Positions 21,963 to 33,385 of a stretch of 64,000 bases of DNA are shown here, piece after piece. Position 1 is the stretch's first letter, and every line of letters starts with the position of its first letter. The notes under the pieces were generated by a model. That model saw only the letters and a program-made list of their open reading frames with translations, did no database searches and was not told where the DNA came from. Source of the DNA: Incurvaria masculella (lineage: Eukaryota > Arthropoda > Insecta > Lepidoptera > Incurvariidae); assembly GCA_946894095.1 (NCBI GenBank), contig OX335655.1, positions 10,602,001 to 10,666,000 of the forward strand, read 5' to 3'. A program made the translations under genes and the position numbers.

Positions 21963-24900
21963 TCAGTCGGCGGTGGCGAGCAGGTGTTTGTGGACACACT
22001 CCTCCTTGTTGATGAGGTGCGTCGTCTTGTTGACGAGCTGCATGAGGCTGTTCAGGTTGGAGGACCACTCGTTTAGACGCTCCGACACGTCCATGCTGAG
22101 GCTGCGGGGAAAACATACTATTAGATCGGCAAAATTTAAATGTATTTGAGCATTGCGCTCATGCGGCTCAGTGTGATGCGTGTATAGTAAATAACGCGAC
22201 GCGGACACTCAGCTGAAGTGGACTATGGTGGCGGGCCGGTCCACGTTGGCACGCACCACGCGGCCCACCACCAGCTGGCACAGCGCCTCCTCCGTCTCCG
22301 CCTCGCTCAGTCCCAGCAGCGCGCTCATGCGGCTCAGTGTGACGTGTGTGTAGTACATGACGCGATGCGGACACTCACCTAAAGTGCACGATGGCGGCGG
22401 GCCGGTCGACCTTGGCACGCACCACGCCGCCCACCACCAGCTGGCACAGTGCCTCCTCCGTCTCCGCCTCGCTCAGTCCGAGCAACGCGCTCATGCGGCT
22501 CAGTGTGATGCGTGTGTAGTACATGGACATGATGCGGATATTCTGTTGAATGCAATAGTTTATTAACTCTTTACTATTTTACGAAGGATTTCAACAAGCA
22601 AAAGAAAAAAATCTTTTATAAAATGTGACAAATAAAAATTGGGTATTCGTTTTGTAACTTTGACACAAATTAATTCCGATAGCTTCATGAATCCTCCATT
22701 TCTGATGATGATGAATGGCTGAGATTTTCCTAATAGAGAGTTAAGATTTGTAAAAACATAACCCATGCCACAACATAAATCCATGGCAATATCTGTGCTA
22801 ACACCCCATTTATCCACCATCAATTTATAAACAGACAAGCAAACTTACGTGCTCCACGACCCTGGTCTTGAGGTCAGCCCAGCGCTTCTCGCCGGCGTCA
22901 TCAGCGGCGCTGAACACGGGAGTGGCCCGCAGCTGCTGCTCGTACGCGCTGCAGAGTGCGCTCCACCGGATGATTTCGGGGTTGATGAACAGACCAAGGA
23001 GCTCCCTGTGTTAGGAAATTGATTTTTGAGATTCATGCAGAACAAACACTCCAACCAAACATTTTTGGTAAAGTCTCCAGACTGGTTAAGAGACACAGCT
23101 ATATCTGATGAATAAATCCACCCCATACATTTGGTGATATGCCCAACAAATAATCCATAAATTATCGATGTGTAAAACCGAATTATAAACGGGATAAACT
23201 AAATTGACTACGTATGTTTGTAGCAGGCGGAAACTCAACGGCCGATGAAAGCTCCGGATGACACCCTAACCTACTGGAGCCAGCTAGAACTAGGGTTTCT
23301 CAATACTCTCGGCGCCTGCTCACTGTTGGTTTGCTTCTCCATGTCCGTTACGTGTCTGCGACGGACACGTAACGGCCGGTATCGCCGAGTTGACCGTGGC
23401 ACCTTTGTCAATGATTTCTAAGAAGCAGACCAAAACACGACCTATTCTCATGAAGGCTATCAAAGGGTATCTCCCAAAAGTAGCTGTGTCACAAGCACAC
23501 CGGACATACAATACGATCTGTGTTGGCCAGTTGGCCTTGGTCTGTCAGTGCTAATGTTTTTGTCAGGGGGTAGGCAAACGACTTTACCATTAAGCTGCGT
23601 CATGTAAAGTAAACACTGACTTGTAATGAGGCAGAGCCTCCAGCCTCTTGTCGAGGTGCAGCCGGTGCGTGAGGTCGGCCTGCTCGTTGTCATACGGCGC
23701 CAGCACCAGGTAGAGCGCGGCGCCCTCCAGCGTGGCCGCGCCGCCCGCGTCGCCGAGCGCGCGGTAGTGCTTGCACACCGCTAGGTACGCGCCGTTCTGC
23801 TGCTCCACCGCTATCATCAGTCGGTAGAACTTTTCCTTCAGCTCCTGTCATGTGAAACTACTGTAGGCATAATACCACACCCCACCATCATGATATTACC
23901 CCAAAACATCATATTCCAAAAATGAAATATTCTTCATTGCCCCTTTGAGCATCTTTCCATCCAATGCGATGCTAGTAAACAGGGCACGCTTAACCCTAAC
24001 ACCTAGTAGAGGAAAGGGACGTTCAAATTTAAATGGATTCCGAACCATGGAACGCCTTGCATTCATGAAATGCACTATCCAACTCAGAAAGAGAAAGAAA
24101 ATGGTGCATGAACGGGCCGAGGACTGAACCCGAGATATCTGGGCATGGAAATCATGTCCCCGCGACCATGAGCTACGAGCCGCTGAAAAGGTGCATTATA
24201 ACAAATACACGCCGTTTTTCTGCTCCACGAATATCAATCTCATCGGCAGCACTTCATTTTCAGCTGCTGTTGCTGCACAGGGGGGTTTCACCTGCTAATC
24301 ATCCGGCAAGTTAACTTACCATGTTAACCACCCAGGACCGGCTCAGCACACAGCCAAGTACAATAGGGCAGCCTATTCGTTGTTGTATGGCTTGGAATGT
24401 GCCATCATTTTCAAGTTAGGACTTTGATCACCTCATTTTAAAATTAAAATATGACCTCCTCAGTACATGTACGGAAGAAAACTAAGCAAATGCATACAGC
24501 CGTGTTCTCCTCCTCGAAGAACTTGACGTTGATCTTCTTGGAGATGATCTGTGTCCGTACGTAATCCTTGATGGCCAGGCAGAGACGCATCTGCTCCAGG
24601 ATAAGCTCTACCTTCTCGCGCTTTTCCATGGAGCCGTATGTCTCAACCTGAAAGCAACATCACCGAATTATGCACCTAATACACATATTACAGAGGATCC
24701 AGAGTAAGAACCAGTGGTTATATGAGCTTGTGTGCTCATGTAATACAATAATTGAGCAGGTACAGTGAACCCTGCTGTGAGAAAATCGCCTTATTGGAAG
24801 AGCGTTAAACTAGCGTTTCAAAGTAAATGATGCCACGGTTGTTCGTAGTTATTTTTGCTATAAATCCTTAAACATAAGAAGTTACAAACTATAACTGTTG

Positions 24901-27900
24901 TGGCGAGAACATTATTCAGTTATGTATTCAATCTTTAATACATAAAATTAAACAATTACAAAAATTTGCTGTAATCGCGTATATTATTCTGAGGTGTGTG
25001 CAAAAGTTGCTCTTTATCTCACAATGATCTCGCAAATAATAGCCTTTTTTATTTACAAAGTGTTGCATAAGATTAAATACATAGTTGCGTAGTGTGCTCG
25101 CCAATATAGTTGTGGCTAGTAACTTCCTATTTTTGGGGAGCTATAGCAGAAATAGTGACGAACGACTGTGGCGCCATCTGCATGGAAGCACACACCCCCT
25201 CAAGAATAAACACAATTTTTCCCATTCCAACATGGTAATCGCTGAGAAAATTAATAAAAGGATGACAAGACCTGGAGCTCCTGGATGATCTTGGCCGCCT
25301 CGGCTACGTTGTCCTCTGTCTCGCGTATCTTAGCGAGGATGTGCGTGAGCCGAGCGCGCTCCACCTCCACGTAGATCTTGCCCTCTGTGACGGAGCGGAG
25401 TGTCTCGATGAGGCTCACTTTCGTCTCCTTGTCGGGGGTCTTCTCCACGTACGTGCAGCACTCCTGCACCATCTTCACCACGGCCTGCTTCAATTGGGAC
25501 CTGTGGGTGGATTTGTAGAGATCTTATGTCCATATAAGACATCACGAGGAAACCCACAATTGGTGATAGGCTTTCTAGAAATAGCTAGATGACAAAGCTA
25601 TGTATAGGTTTGCCGGTCATTGTAAATAAATAAAAACATCAAACATCAACAATCATAGTTTCAAAAACAAGTTTGAAAACACTCAGGCTGAAATAAATAG
25701 TTGTAACAAAAACTAAGACTAACGAAAAGTAGTACTTTGTGACCTCACTTTGCAGTACTTTGAGATTTCGTACATACCAAAATGTGTCAAAGTGACATCA
25801 GAAAAGTACTACTTTCCGTTAGTTTTAGTTTCTGTTACGACTATTTATCTTAGCCTCAGTACCCTAAGCTTGTGATGTGTGGATTGCGGACGGAATAACA
25901 TTGAGCCCACTACATTTTTTCCCGTGCACTTTGTAAGAGGTGACTAATGAATTTTTCTATGGTGCATCATCACATTAATGATCAAACATGAAAATTGGAA
26001 AGAGAAAGAATTTACTCAATGGTTGATGTCAATATGACAGAATGAGATCTCAAATTTGTCTCTATTTGCGATGTATTGGTTTCAGAATAAACGTTCGTAC
26101 ACTCACTGTCCCCTTACTTGCTTACTAGGTGGGTAATTCCAGCACAGGGTGTACAATGAAAATGGTCTGTGTTTTCCATTCACTTTAATTTAGAAGTGCA
26201 ATCGAAAGGAGGTCTTCGCATCAGCGGGGTAGCTAGCCTTTTTGGGCCCCAATGCAAACAAATTTAAGTGCCATCATGAAATAAACCTTTATGATCTTAA
26301 TAACTGAACTTATTATTACACTTTTATGCTATAGGAACTTAGTTGTTTATTTTTTTTGGGGCCCCGCTGGAGTTTCTTTGAATCAAGTGCCCTATGCGAC
26401 CAAATTGGTTGCATTAGCGTCGCTACACTGCTCCGCATGGCACCAAGCTTCTATGTGATGTGTTGGGATATTAATATATTATGAGACAAAATATTATGAC
26501 CATCAATTATGATGGGCTAATATAATGACATTTTTTCCTCTCATAAAGGGAAGATCCTGGCATGGCACCTAGTTCCTATGGGAATACGGTGTGTTGGGCT
26601 TATGTCCACAGCAGGGCAGTCAGACTGTGGGTGTGGTCCAGTCCAGTCCATGTCCAGTTACATTAACAAAAACTCTCTTGCTCCTGGCAAATGGCACTTG
26701 AGATGATGCATTTTTACTCTCGGGTATTTTCGACCATCGTAATTGGCAGCACTGTTCAAACAGATCGATTCAGACTTCTTACCTCCTCTTGGCCAGCAGT
26801 GAGATGTTGTCGTTGAGCGCGACCCAATCCTTGGCCTCAAAGCAGATCTGCACAACGGTGACCAACACGCGGGAGGTCGACACCATGTCCGCACCCTACA
26901 AGTATTGTTCGTATTAACCCATTGACTGACAAATACGTAATATCACATAGTTGGCAGATAGCATCGGTGCCGATTATGTGATATTACATAGGTGTTTCTA
27001 ATATTTACATAAATAATCGAAATATTTTAATTTCTTTGTATAAATATTTAGTGCCTAGTACAAACTGTCTATTTTTGGGGTTCATACTTCTGGAAACACA
27101 GTGTTCTGTTTGGACGAAAATAAATTAATACAATTTAGAACAAAAGGTTAAAGGTTTATCCTCTTATGCAGATTTTCATGGATAAAAAAATATTTTAAAA
27201 TGTTTCGCGCCTATGTGCCTTTTGTAAAATATTGTAAGCTAAAACTTTTATAGATTTTTGTTGAAGTGACAATTGAAATCATTTTAATTACTTTTTATTT
27301 ACTTCTAGCTGATTTACCTGGCTCCGCTCTGGTCAATGTAGTTTTGGACTCATGTTGGATCGAATTATTTTCTGGATTTTGAGTTCCCCATATAAACTTT
27401 CATCCAATGATTGAAATAATGCACTACAAAAGGTAGCACATGTCCTACCAAGGTCAAGGTCCAGACTATATCTATAACGAAATTCATAAGAATTTGTTCA
27501 ACAGATTTAAGCAACGTTATATCGCGGATTTAAGTTAAATTATCAGAAAAAAAACAAAAACGTACAGACGGCGCTCTCCGTTGTTGTACTTTATTTGTTT
27601 CTGAAACTCATAAGGCTTGTAGTTGCTCGCTCGTGTACTCAATAGCTTCGAGTGTACAGGTGCAGTACATTTTTTTGTTTAGATATTTATTTATTAAAAA
27701 AATGCCACGACGGCGGCACTGAAAACTGAAATGGTTACAAAACTGACATGAGGGCACATATATGGACTTGTTAGGTTAAGGTTTATAAAAAGTGATCCAT
27801 TCAAGGGTGGGTTGGTTTTTTATTAGTGTTTCATTTTATTTTCATTCAAGTTTGCGGGTTTATTATTATTATTGATAGCATACAGCTTTAAGCTGATGCG

Positions 27901-30900
27901 TGTACTTAAAATTTTGATATTTTGAGTGCGCTTCAACTATTATTATTGTGTTTTTTGTTAAGTTTAATACTATTAACCCTTTGCCTTCTGGGCTAATTTA
28001 TCAGGAACTACCTTAAAATTCCGCAGGTGTGGAAGACGCGCGGCCGCGGGAGGCGAGTCCAAGAAAAAAAATCGCTGTGAATACTTTTTATATGAAAGTG
28101 CAAATAATTATCAGTGAATAATATAGTCAAATAAACACTCTTTCCATGCCTTACTTATTTTATGTCGAAATCCTGTCCTAAATTGGATAAAAACAAGTGT
28201 AAAATAAAATTACGATTATGGTCCAGTTTTTCATACACAATTTTTTTTCCCAAGTATATTTCGTTATTATTTTTACATATCATGATAAACAAGAAAATTA
28301 TCCATCCAAAAGTATGCCTACTTTGGTTGGATGGCATACGCATTGTCGAAAAAAAATCATTTTATTTCATAAATATTTTCATGATTTTGGACCCAGTTTT
28401 GAACTTCATTTATTTTTATTTTGATGAAAAGTTTCAAGGTAGGCACATGAAAACCTCATATTACATTGATATCGGTTTATTTTATAAGATCATATTTTTT
28501 TTAACTGAAATTTTTGAGAAAATCATCATGAAATTTGAAAAAATAACCAAAAAATGTAAATGACCACATCTCCTATACGTAAACACTTTATGTTTTGGTT
28601 TATCACAATTTATATTTAGGTTGAACACAATTTTCATGTTCACTAAAATTTTATCACAATTTATAGGATAAATTACGATAAAAACACTAAAACAACCAAG
28701 CGAAAGTCTCGCCGGCGTGAGTAGTATATGTATAGATGTGTGGTGTGTTGCTTTGCGCGTGGCTAGTGCGGCGCCACACTAAGCGCGCATTTTATCGATA
28801 TCTTCATGTGATTAACAATTGATATCAATTTCTTTTTTATTTTGAAAACAAATACTGCATCTTTTGTCGTGCATGTATGTATTAAATATGTCTGAAATTT
28901 TCGCACTGGATGATTTGCCGTGCATGTTACAAGAGGTGGCTAAGCAATAAAACAAGTGGTTGTACTAATATGCAACATGTGTGTATTATATAAATATATC
29001 AAATAGTCACACTGCATCAAATGCCGTGCATGTTGCAAAAGGCAACTAAATATTAAAACAAGTTGTCACGCTAATGGGGAAATACGTCTGATATTATCAT
29101 ACTAAATCATTTGTTGTTCATGCTTCAAGAGGCAACTAAGCAATAAAACTAAATAAATAATAAAAATATTACATTTATTGCACGATAAAAAAAAATACAA
29201 TAGGTAGAACTTAATGCCTAAGTCATTATCTACTAGCCTACTTTGTTGTTTAGTTGTGCTAATGGGAGAAATCTATGTATGCAGGCAGCTATTTTGATTG
29301 CGCACACCACTGCAAATTGAATAATAAAATTAGCACATTACCATTAATATTTTTTAAAAAACTGCATTTTTTTATGTTTTAGAAAATCAATACAACGTTT
29401 GATGCCATTTTTGCATTAAATTAAAAAAGAGCAGTATGAATAGTTGTTTGATTTATAAGTAAGTAATTTTTATCACTTGTCGTGCAGATTCTTCAATGCC
29501 TTCAATACCTCGCCATCTTGTGCAATCCTTAAGCGCTCTTCGATCCATCCCCGCCGCCAAATCGATGACATTCTAAAAACACAAGTCATAGAACATCAAA
29601 ATAATGTTGTGTGGGTTCCGGTACGTAAAACAACTACAATTGGGGCCCACTATATTTCTTCCCTTTCATGTCGTAAGATCCGACTATGGGATTCGTTGTT
29701 CGTGGTTTGGAATCCACCTAAAAACTGTAGGTCCCTTTCCTTTCGTACTAGGTTGTAGGGTTCATCTCGTCTAGCTAGTCTACTCAAAAGATTCTCATTC
29801 GCCTGTAAATCAGTTACCGGTGACTCACCAGTGACACACAATCACATCTGTATATATGCAGGTTGGTAACATCGTTTTGGTGAACGATGGCCAAAGCAGT
29901 AATTAAAATTTACCGGGTTTTCTATCAAATTCAATGTAACTGTGCAATAAAAGGGAGGTCCTGGCATGGCACTTAGTTCCCAATGCTAATAGTAGTAGTT
30001 GTTAGGCTAATATCATGTCGTATCAAACATTAGTGTGGTGTGGCCATCCATGCCCAGTCAAATAAAAAAATATTCGATTTCAATAATCTATGGATTGGAA
30101 CCCATGTAATACAGTAGGTCTCCTTCCTTCGGGAATGCGATGTGTTGGACTAATATCATGAAATTAGGTGTGGTATTAGCTATCCATATCCAGTTAAATA
30201 AAAAATAATAATTGATTGATCAAACAACCCAAGAAAAAAAAATGTTTATTCAATACATACCTCACTGTCCTCAACCTTCTCCTCCAGTCCAGGCTCGGCC
30301 TTATCCTCTTGCGCCTGCGCCAACATCTGATCAACCCAGCAGGGGACATAATCCGCAGCATTCCAACAAACAAAAATAGTTATCGCAACTTTATCGATAA
30401 CATTATCGAAACTTGGAATACACTAGTCGCACCTGATAAGAACGTTGCTCGTTTCTACCACCAGGCGGCGCAAGCTCCTTCGCGCCTTTTTTATATGGAA
30501 ATATTGATCAAAATTGCAAGCTAGATTACGGTCTTGTTAGAGTTTTGAGAGGCCAAAACTGAATGGAATCATCAAGGAAAAGAGGAAACTTAGGTTTTGA
30601 GATGAGCAGAATGTCGCGAAAGTCCCGCTAAACGCGATAATTGATGTCGGCATTTTGCTCTCTAAGAACCGCCGGTCACGCCGAACTAAATCTACAAAAT
30701 GTTCAATAAATATCAAAATTCGGAGCAAAGCTATAGTTCTCATGGCTTCCTACATTGTGCATGATAAGAAATAACATCACTTACCGAGACATTTCGAAGG
30801 ATATGCACTATATTTCATCACTTTATTCGAAATAAATCGCGCCAACTCTTAGCCGAACACAGTCACAGAAAGGCAAAAAAGAAAAAAATATTGCCATAGA

Positions 30901-32429
30901 TCAGAGAGGTGGAACTGTGGACGTTTGGTATCGTTGGAAAGGCAATTTATCCAGTTTTTTACTTTTGTCTCCCTCATATGTATGCGAATAATAAAATAAC
31001 CACTAAAAAATAATTCCCGCGATGCTAGCGCGGCTGCGCGCGGCGAGCATAGACTCAGTCGATATCGACCGAACGGAAGCCAGGGCTTTGGCCGAACTCA
31101 GTCGATATCGACCGAACGGGAGCCAAGGGGTTAAGGTGTTTTTCTAACTGGTTTTTAAACCCATTTACTGTGAAAGCACTATTCACTTCTTGAGACAATT
31201 TAATCCAGGAATCCACTACTCTGTTGCAAAGAGCTTGAAAGAAAGAGTTGAAAGAGTTTAGTAGCTATGTCATACTCAATTATTTTTAAAAGGGAAAATG
31301 CAATGAATTTCCAAATTATTCACATCTTGCATTTTGCATATAGAATAGTACATGCGGTCAATTTTAATTAACATGTAGGTACATTGCCGGACCAAAGCCG
31401 GATATTTACACTGACTGAACTACCAGTAAGCCTCATTGTACATCATGAACAGGGTATACTGACAGTTCGGGTTTGCTTCTCTAGGGCGAGCAGTTGGTCG
31501 AGAGCATCCTGCACGCGTCCCGCCGCTGCCCAGCTCTTCCACAGGGGGATCTTCTCGTCACACGTCGAGCTATAGTCCACCTGCATGCAAGCACAGCACA
31601 TGTGAAATAATGTATAAGAGAAATGCCACGCCCATCCTGGTTCATATGAGAATAGACAAAAAAAAGTTTTGTTTTCAAAATATTGATATCTATTAATGCC
31701 TCTAAATGTAAATGTCATAACCATTAAAAAATGCTTACAAAATATACATGTAAGGTATTTTGAGGGAATAAGATACTTTTGTCATGTTTGTGTAACTACA
31801 CAGATATTAAATAAAATATCTTTTATTTTACTTGTTTGTGAGTTTTTTATAATGTTTTTGTAATTGGTATACAATGGCCTCTGTAACAAGCTTGCGCGAG
31901 GTCGCAAGCATGTAAACAATAAGCTCGTCTAGTCTCGCCTAGTGCACTCTCTCACTCGCGGTGCCCGCCTCTGAAGCAGGTTTTTGGGAGTGATTTAATC
32001 ACATTTACTATAAGTTACTTGCCAGATCCACTAAGCACCAGGATCGGATAGATTTGTGCGTGGAATAATTTCGTTGAAAGTAATTTTCTAAAAACAATAG
32101 ATTGGACTAATAAGGCACGTTAAGATCATTCTGGAAATATATCAACATGAGCCTATAAAATAGGACCCAAGGCACAAACACCACAAAAACAAAACAATGA
32201 TGAATGCATTTTTTAAGTACCTGGACGGATGGCTTATATCACGCCCACGGTCATAGTAATGATTTTTTTTAAATTTCTTAGTTAATGAATGGCTGCCTAA
32301 TACACCGCCTTCCCGAAGTAAATTTGACACAATGTTCTGATGTATCCCTTAAACTATACTGGAACTTACTTCCATCTTGACGATTTTTCCTGTGGAGTCC
32401 AGGCCGCCGAGGTCACTGCTGGTCGTCAT
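21963..32429 (-). CDS. PSMD12: 26S proteasome non-ATPase regulatory subunit 12 (Rpn5)
   Basis: Nine coding exons (5' to 3'): 32429-32370, 31580-31464, 26895-26783, 25500-25272, 24647-24498, 23844-23621, 23005-22849, 22542-22379, 22101-21963. They sum to 1,353 nt, 450 residues plus stop, close to the usual ~456. The start reads [20 protein letters not shown], then [10 protein letters not shown]. Later landmarks are [62 protein letters not shown], and the C-terminal [19 protein letters not shown]. Rpn5 is a scaffold subunit of the proteasome lid: an N-terminal helical-repeat arm, then a PCI domain whose winged helix is in exon 8 ([19 protein letters not shown]). The protein acts in cytosol and nucleus. 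A partial duplicate of exon 8 sits in the last intron. The gene is divergent from ND-PDSW. Confidence 0.95.
22155..22378 (-). pseudogene. Tandem duplicate of the PSMD12 winged-helix exon
   Basis: The sequence repeats with a period of exactly 166 bp: the landmark GCGCTCATGCGGCTCAGTGT begins at 22155, 22321 and 22487. The middle unit still reads [20 protein letters not shown] and on to [10 protein letters not shown] without a stop. It has a 1-nt deletion near its start, and its donor is changed from AG|GTGAG to AG|CTGAG. A third unit (from about 22212 down to 22155) is a short partial copy. The unit covers the exon and its donor, so it arose by tandem duplication and not by retroposition. Confidence 0.8.
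23866..24185 (-). repeat. tRNA-headed SINE, degraded
   Basis: Minus strand begins GGCTCGTAGCTCATGGTCGC and carries a box B-like GGTTCAGTCC, followed by the diverged common body. No A-rich tail remains. Lies 21 bp upstream (minus strand) of PSMD12 exon 6. Confidence 0.65.
25681..25860. repeat. Foldback MITE with ~57-bp inverted repeats
   Basis: The left arm ACTCAGGCTGAAATAAATAG...GTAGTACTTT is mirrored by the right arm AAAGTACTAC...CTATTTATCTTAGCCTCAGT. The total is 180 bp, with a short core, in a PSMD12 intron. No coding capacity. Confidence 0.7.
26540..26665 (+). repeat. SINE tail fragment
   Basis: Plus-strand tail: AGATCCTGGCATGGCACCTA, ACGGTGTGTTGGGCTTAT, and CATGTCCAGTTACATTAAC. It is in the intron upstream of PSMD12 exon 3. 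Confidence 0.6.
28898..29150 (+). repeat. Degenerate tandem repeat, about three ~90-110-bp units
   Basis: The pattern TGCCGTGCATGTTRCAARAG ... CTAA..AATAAAACAAGT recurs at about 28915, 29017 and 29110, with divergence between units. A related single unit (CCCGTGCACTTTGTAAGAGG) is at about 25920. Lies in PSMD12 intron 2. Function unknown. Confidence 0.55.
29605..30068 (+). repeat. SINE with third-type 5' module, long copy
   Basis: The 5' module GGGTTCCGGTACGTAAAACA ... CATGTCGTAAGATCCGACTA matches 18437-18525. It is joined to the common body (AAAACTGTAGGTCCCTTTCC; GTCCTGGCATGGCAC) and an AAATAAAAAAATA tail. An insertion of about 80 bp interrupts the body near 29770-29850. Confidence 0.55.
30085..30212 (+). 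repeat. SINE tail fragment
   Basis: Tail of the same family (TTCGGGAATGCGATGTGTTG; GGTGTGGTATTAGCTATCCA; AAATAAAAAATAATA), directly after the copy at 29605-30068. Confidence 0.55.
32215..32330 (-). repeat. SINE tail fragment, degraded
   Basis: Weak match in minus orientation to the SINE tail (TGGACGGATGGCTTATATCA; CCTAATACACCGCCTTCCCG). Lies in PSMD12 intron 1 just before exon 1. Confidence 0.4.
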
Positions 32430-33385
32430 TATGTTGGATGTAGATCTCCAGAAAATGCGCAAACTGAAACCGAAGACGAATCAGCTAAGGAACATAACCT
32501 AAATAATAAGATTTCGTTGTTTTACAAAAAGACAGTGCTTTACCCGTCAAACAATGCAATTGGACACAGCTTTTCCGGAAATGTATAATACGATTGCTCG
32601 AATTAATACTTTAAATATAAGAATGGAAATTAGAACTACTGCTATTTCTTATTCCTGCAAACTCATCGACTACACAGACTATAAGGGGTACTGATCGACT
32701 ATCACAGACACAGAATAAGACTCTATTTTTCACTTTTCTCTTTGACTGTGTTAAAAGTCGTATTCAGAGATAACCTGTCAAAACTTATTTCGAGTTCAAC
32801 ACCGGAATAACCAGATAAAAACCGGTTTAGTCCGGCGTATTAAAGTTAGTCCACCCACTCTGAATACAGCTAGCCGCGATCTCTCTTCGTCGGTTCTTGA
32901 TCGCCTTTTTTCGCGGACAATTCGTAATAAATCTCCGTTTAATATAATGTTTAGCATTCGTTTTCAGGAATTATCGAAGCTTTCGTTTTGTTGGACGGTC
33001 CATTTAAAAAAATGTTTTTAACAGATGGAAATACACATTAGAATTGTAAGTCTATTATATCTATTAATCGAGGGGCGAGAAGTCGGCAATCATTTCGTGC
33101 GCCTTTTGCTAGTGTAGAACTAAGTAATCATTTCACGCCGAGCAGTATGACGGCTCCTGTTGGCACAATAGATCGTGCGCGCAGTCCTATGTTAGGCGCG
33201 GCCAACAAAAACAAAAAACTACTCTGCAAGCAAAGAGTAAAGATCATTTGAGTTGTCATCACAGAACATTTATCGGTTGTATTTTACTCTTTGCTTCCAT
33301 CGTTCTTCGCGGTTTGTCTTGGGCAAAATTTTCCAAAACGAGTGTTCAGTAGTTTTAAATTTGGGCAATTCAGGTATAAGTTAAC
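32430..33385. promoter_or_regulatory. Shared divergent promoter region of PSMD12 and ND-PDSW
   Basis: The two start codons face away from each other across about 955 bp, so both promoters should lie here. A TCAGT initiator-like element is at 33346-33350, 36 bp before the ND-PDSW ATG. A 14-bp inverted repeat, AAGCAAAGAGTAAA / TTTACTCTTTGCTT, lies at about 33229-33296. No TATA box is evident for either gene. Shared regulation is inferred from layout only. Confidence 0.5.

Noticed and set aside
28162..28563. 133-codon plus-strand frame
   Set aside because: Lys/Ile/Phe-rich product of AT-rich DNA inside PSMD12 intron 2, with no domain, splice context or compositional sign of coding.
28898..29150. 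CRISPR-like array
   Set aside because: The units are long, diverged and without uniform spacers, and the DNA is an insect nuclear intron.
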